A DNA stretch of 64,000 nucleotides, taken from Lepidostoma basale (taxonomy: Eukaryota; Arthropoda; Insecta; Trichoptera; Lepidostomatidae). The stretch covers positions 930,001 through 994,000 of the forward strand of contig JAHDVF020001501.1 in NCBI GenBank assembly GCA_022606425.2, in the 5' to 3' direction. The notes under the pieces were generated by a model. The model did not search any database, was not told where the DNA came from, and saw only the letters and a program-made list of their open reading frames with translations. A program made the translations under genes and the position numbers. Shown here piece by piece: positions 61,020 through 64,000 of this stretch (position 1 is the stretch's first letter; each line of letters begins with the position of its first letter).

Positions 61020-61565
61020 CTATATTTCCCTTCACTTTATATAACATTGTAACAAAACATGTTTTCTTAACTTTTACACAACTTTACTTAGAGTTGTAAA
61101 TAACTTGAAGAGTTGTGTGTTTGATTTCGTGTTGGAGCAATGTTGTGGACGTGCCAATTTGGAACGATTAAAATCTTACTATAGAGCAAAGTGATGCGCC
61201 TATTTGAATAATGGGAACAGATAGTAGTTATGAAGGATAGTAGGTACCTACGTACAAGAACGTCTTCTGGATGGCGACATCGCTATAAAGTCACTCGTTT
61301 GGTTATGACGCCTTCGCGTTTCAGTTTTTTATATGCGCAATACCCGCCTAAGTCTTATGATTTTTTTAAATTCATTGTAGTCTCAAAATATTTTAAAATG
61401 AGATAAGAAATCATAAGAATACAAAATTTTTAAAACTTTAATTATCGCTTTTATATGCTTCTACATACTTTAAACTCTTTTCTGTCGAAATTAACTGTTT
61501 TCGTATTTTTGGATTGCATAAAATTCACTAAACTGTTTCTTTTATAATTTATAAAAAAACGTTAC
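61020..61565. other. No recognised gene
   Basis: 61130-61350 is less AT-rich (GGATGGCGACATCGCTATAA) but without exon or repeat evidence. Confidence 0.35.
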
Positions 61566-61569
61566 TTTG

Positions 61570-62290
61570 TATATATATTCTTCTTCTTTTTCTTCTTAAA
61601 ACAGATCTGACTGAGGTCCAGCTCTCTTCCATCTCTTAGGCGGTCTTCCAAGTGGGCGGTGTCCGGAGGGGATTTCATAAGCGTATATGCAAGTCTGTCA
61701 CCATCCATTCGGGCTACATGGTCCCTTCAGTATCTTCTTCTGAACGAACGATATCCTCTATTTCGAAAGTTTTTCTTATGTCTACGTTGCGGACACGATC
61801 TCGGAGAGTTTTTCCAGTTATTGATCTAAGGACCTTCATCTCCGATGTTTTTTGTAGTCCCTTGGCTCGCACAGTGTCGGCCCACGTCTCTACAAAGTAT
61901 TACGAGATAGGTCGTACACATGTTTTATAAATTCTGATCTTGATGTCGTTACGCGTGTGCTTGTTCTTCCAGACCAGATTCTTCAGACATCCTGACACGG
62001 CAGAAGCTTTATTGACTTGTTCTCGTACTTCGGTATAAAGGTCATTTTGGCTGCTTATCTCTACTCCCAAATATCTTAAACTCATTAATTGCTCTACAGG
62101 TATATCATCAACAGTCAGCTTACATCTTGTAGGCTGTCTTCGGGCTTCGTAGGCTGTAGCCTTTGTGATTCGGTGTGGAATTTTTACAACATTCTTTGCA
62201 AGTCATTTTCAGACTCAGCTATTAATGCGGCATCGTCTGCATAGCAAATGACGTTCACAGTTTTTGTATAAATGTTCCGTTTAAGTAGTC
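61570..62290 (-). mobile_element. GAA-LINE from catalytic box to tail
   Basis: Minus strand: VNVICYADDAALIAES (YADD catalytic box intact), then MSLRYLGVEISSQNDLYTEV, REQVNKASAVSGCLKNLVWK and NKHTRNDIKIRIYKTCVRPI, then RDRVRNVDIRKTFEIEDIV-like and PPKRWKRAGPQSD residues; the plus-strand tail is TTCTTCTTTTTCTTCTT. Longest copy of the family here; 5'-truncated just upstream of YADD, with frameshifts. Confidence 0.87.
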
Positions 62291-62445
62291 TTGGAAAAAA
62301 AAATTAAATATAGAAATACTATGTTTAATATTACACTTTTAAATTTATTTACTAGACTTGACAACGCCTCATCTACCCTCTATTTTTCCCTCGACGATCA
62401 GGTGCAGCAAATTAATGTAAATGCATCATTATTTTTAAATATTAA

Positions 62446-63067
62446 CCTTTGAACGCCCGTGCGCCGCGTGCAATAAAGGTAGCCCACTGCCCAAGCAAAT
62501 ATTCGCGCGACTTGCGACCCGCGCGTAGCTGTAATAAAAATAATTATGTCTCTAAAATGCTTCATCTTATTTAGTTTAAATCAAAAGAATTATCCAAATA
62601 AAAGAGTGCACATTAACAAAAGCTTTATTTGTACATTTTAACCTATTATATAATTACGCATTAAAGTTAAAGATTAAAAACATTTAAAAAAATAAAACTA
62701 TTAAATTTAAACAAAAAATCGTTCGTAACAATTTAAAACATTTGTGTATGCATAGACATTTTTGACATTTAAATATAGACCTTACGATTCTTTTATTATT
62801 TATATTAGGCGGATCGTAATTAAACACAATGCACATCCTAAGTAAGAGTCGACCATGTAACACTAATATTAGCATCATGACAAAAATATTCATCAGAACC
62901 GAAATTAAATTATGGATCGGTATCTCAAAGACATTATTTACTTCATATTTTGAATACTTTTGTCATAAATCATTTAATTCCGAAAGCGAAATTAACCCGT
63001 ACGGGACCGTTGGGCATTTAACGACGCAAATCCTCGGTCCCGTATGGGACCACTGGGCGTCTAAAGG
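62446..63067. mobile_element. piggyBac-like MITE (622 bp)
   Basis: TTAA (62442-62445) precedes CCTTTGAACGCC and GGCGTCTAAAGG precedes TTAA (63068-63071), so the termini are inverted repeats CCTTTRRACGCC flanked by the TTAA duplication typical of piggyBac. Subterminal GTACGGGACCGTTGGGCA and CCCGTATGGGACCACTGGGC form a second repeat pair. No transposase frame inside; non-autonomous. Confidence 0.85.
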
Positions 63068-63329
63068 TTAACGTTCGAATGGTTCTTCCTTCCGGAAGAA
63101 GATTCTTAATTTAAAATTTCACGTGATTCTCCTACAAGAATATTGCTTTTGCCGGATGTCGGACTCGCCACAATTTATATAATAATTCGAATTAGAAGAT
63201 TATTATATGTGAATACTTTTTTTTTTTTTAATCTTTCTTCTAAAAAAATATTTAAGTTTATTCAACATTTTTATATTAACTGTTTAATATAATATCATAA
63301 TCTATTATTTTTCTGTTTTCTTTTATTCT

Positions 63330-63366
63330 GTTTCGCTAACCGATGTTGGCATCATCAGGTGTTACA
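63330..63366 (-). repeat. HHR-c copy, 3' half replaced
   Basis: Minus strand: AACACCTGATGA, T, GCCAAC-ATC-GGTTAGC, GAAACAGAATAAAAG. Core and stem II are good, but stem III/UH is changed. Confidence 0.6.
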
Positions 63367-63494
63367 AACAACAACAGGTTTGGATGATAATTTGCTGCAC
63401 TTTGAATTTCAGCAGTAAAGTGAATAAAATTGTACTGTTTAATTTAAATTTTATCATTTTTAAAATATGAATTGAAAACACAACTAAAAAATTT

Positions 63495-63840
63495 GCATAA
63501 ATAATGTGTATAATTTCTTCTTCTTCTTCTTCTTCCTCTTTTAATAGATCTGTGGATCTGTTTTTATCGTGTCGCGGTCTCCTGGGACACAGAACTCTAA
63601 CTGTCTCGCCATCTCTTCGCTGGTCTTCCGGGTTGGCGAGTTCCCATTGGCACGTTGTTTGCGGCTGCTTGGGGAGTCTATCGTCGCTCATTCGTTCTAC
63701 GTGGTCGCGCCAGAAGCGTCTTCTTTTCCTGCCCCATCTGACAATATCTTCTGTATCTCAGGTCTCACGTTTTACTGTGTTTCTGATTCTGTCCCTCAGT
63801 GTTTTGCCCAGAATAGCGCGGAGTGTCTTCATTTGTGTAT
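63495..63840 (-). mobile_element. GAA-LINE C-terminal fragment
   Basis: Plus-strand tail TTCTTCTTCTTCTTCTTCCT; minus strand TLRAILGKTLRDRIRNTVKR, WGRKRRRFWRDHVERMSDDR and LLKEEEEEEEE. A diverged subfamily with PKQPQTTCQWELANPE in place of the usual spacer. Confidence 0.82.
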
Positions 63841-64000
63841 AATTTAAAGTTATTAAAACATAAATTTATAATAATGTGTTCATTTTTAATACAAAATATA
63901 TTTATAACGATTTTTCAAACTCAGAGACTAATGTTACCTGTTCATACATGTAATGTCACCTGTACTTATACTCAACAGATACTCATATGCTCTATATTCT

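Noticed and set aside
1..64000. CRISPR arrays, bacterial operons or integrated phage
   Set aside because: No spaced identical repeats or prokaryotic genes; introns, SINEs and LINEs show eukaryotic DNA.

Overview
The window looks like nuclear DNA from an insect, most likely a moth or butterfly. It is AT-rich and intron-rich, has no bacterial-style operons, and is crowded with insect-type mobile elements. Lepidoptera is an inference: the mariner transposases and the LINE C-termini resemble those of moths, but nothing here fixes a species.

One host gene can be rebuilt with confidence. It lies on the minus strand (38787-47439) and has six exons with canonical GT/AG junctions and matching phases. 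It encodes a leucine-rich-repeat protein of 497 residues that matches dynein regulatory complex subunit 5 (DRC5/TCTE1), a component of the motile axoneme. Two internal exons (41837-41964 and 40680-40821) are too short or too masked to appear as long open reading frames and were found by reading the introns. The introns are filled with LINE, SINE, mariner and foldback DNA.

The rest is accessory DNA.
(1) 'TTAG-LINE': about 20 fragments of a non-LTR element whose 3' end reads GGAGACGGCGTGATGGTTAG and runs into GTTA or GTT repeats, with a 'TTAG-SINE' that shares this tail.
(2) Other non-LTR relics: Jockey/CR1-like 3' ends, and several families with GAA-repeat tails ('GAA-LINE').
(3) tRNA-like SINEs: SINE-B (two tail types, one shared with a Jockey-like LINE) and SINE-C.
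(4) Three mariner elements with TA target duplications: one nearly intact, one decayed, one internally deleted.
(5) A piggyBac-like MITE flanked by TTAA.
(6) Several families of foldback or inverted-arm repeats that carry hammerhead-ribozyme-like motifs (HHR-a to HHR-e).

Layout: 1-36.5 kb is a gene desert of repeats broken by short GC-richer, apparently single-copy islands (near 2.1, 5.5, 9.0, 14.1, 15.8, 23.4, 30.2 and 32.7 kb) that could be regulatory. 36.5-38.8 kb holds repeats and one possible stray exon. 38.8-47.4 kb is DRC5. 47.5-64 kb is repeats again, including the youngest-looking mariner and the piggyBac MITE. The most interesting signal is the hammerhead-bearing repeats: two copies keep a pairable stem I, CTGANGA, stem II, GAAA-like segment and stem III/UH in the right order.
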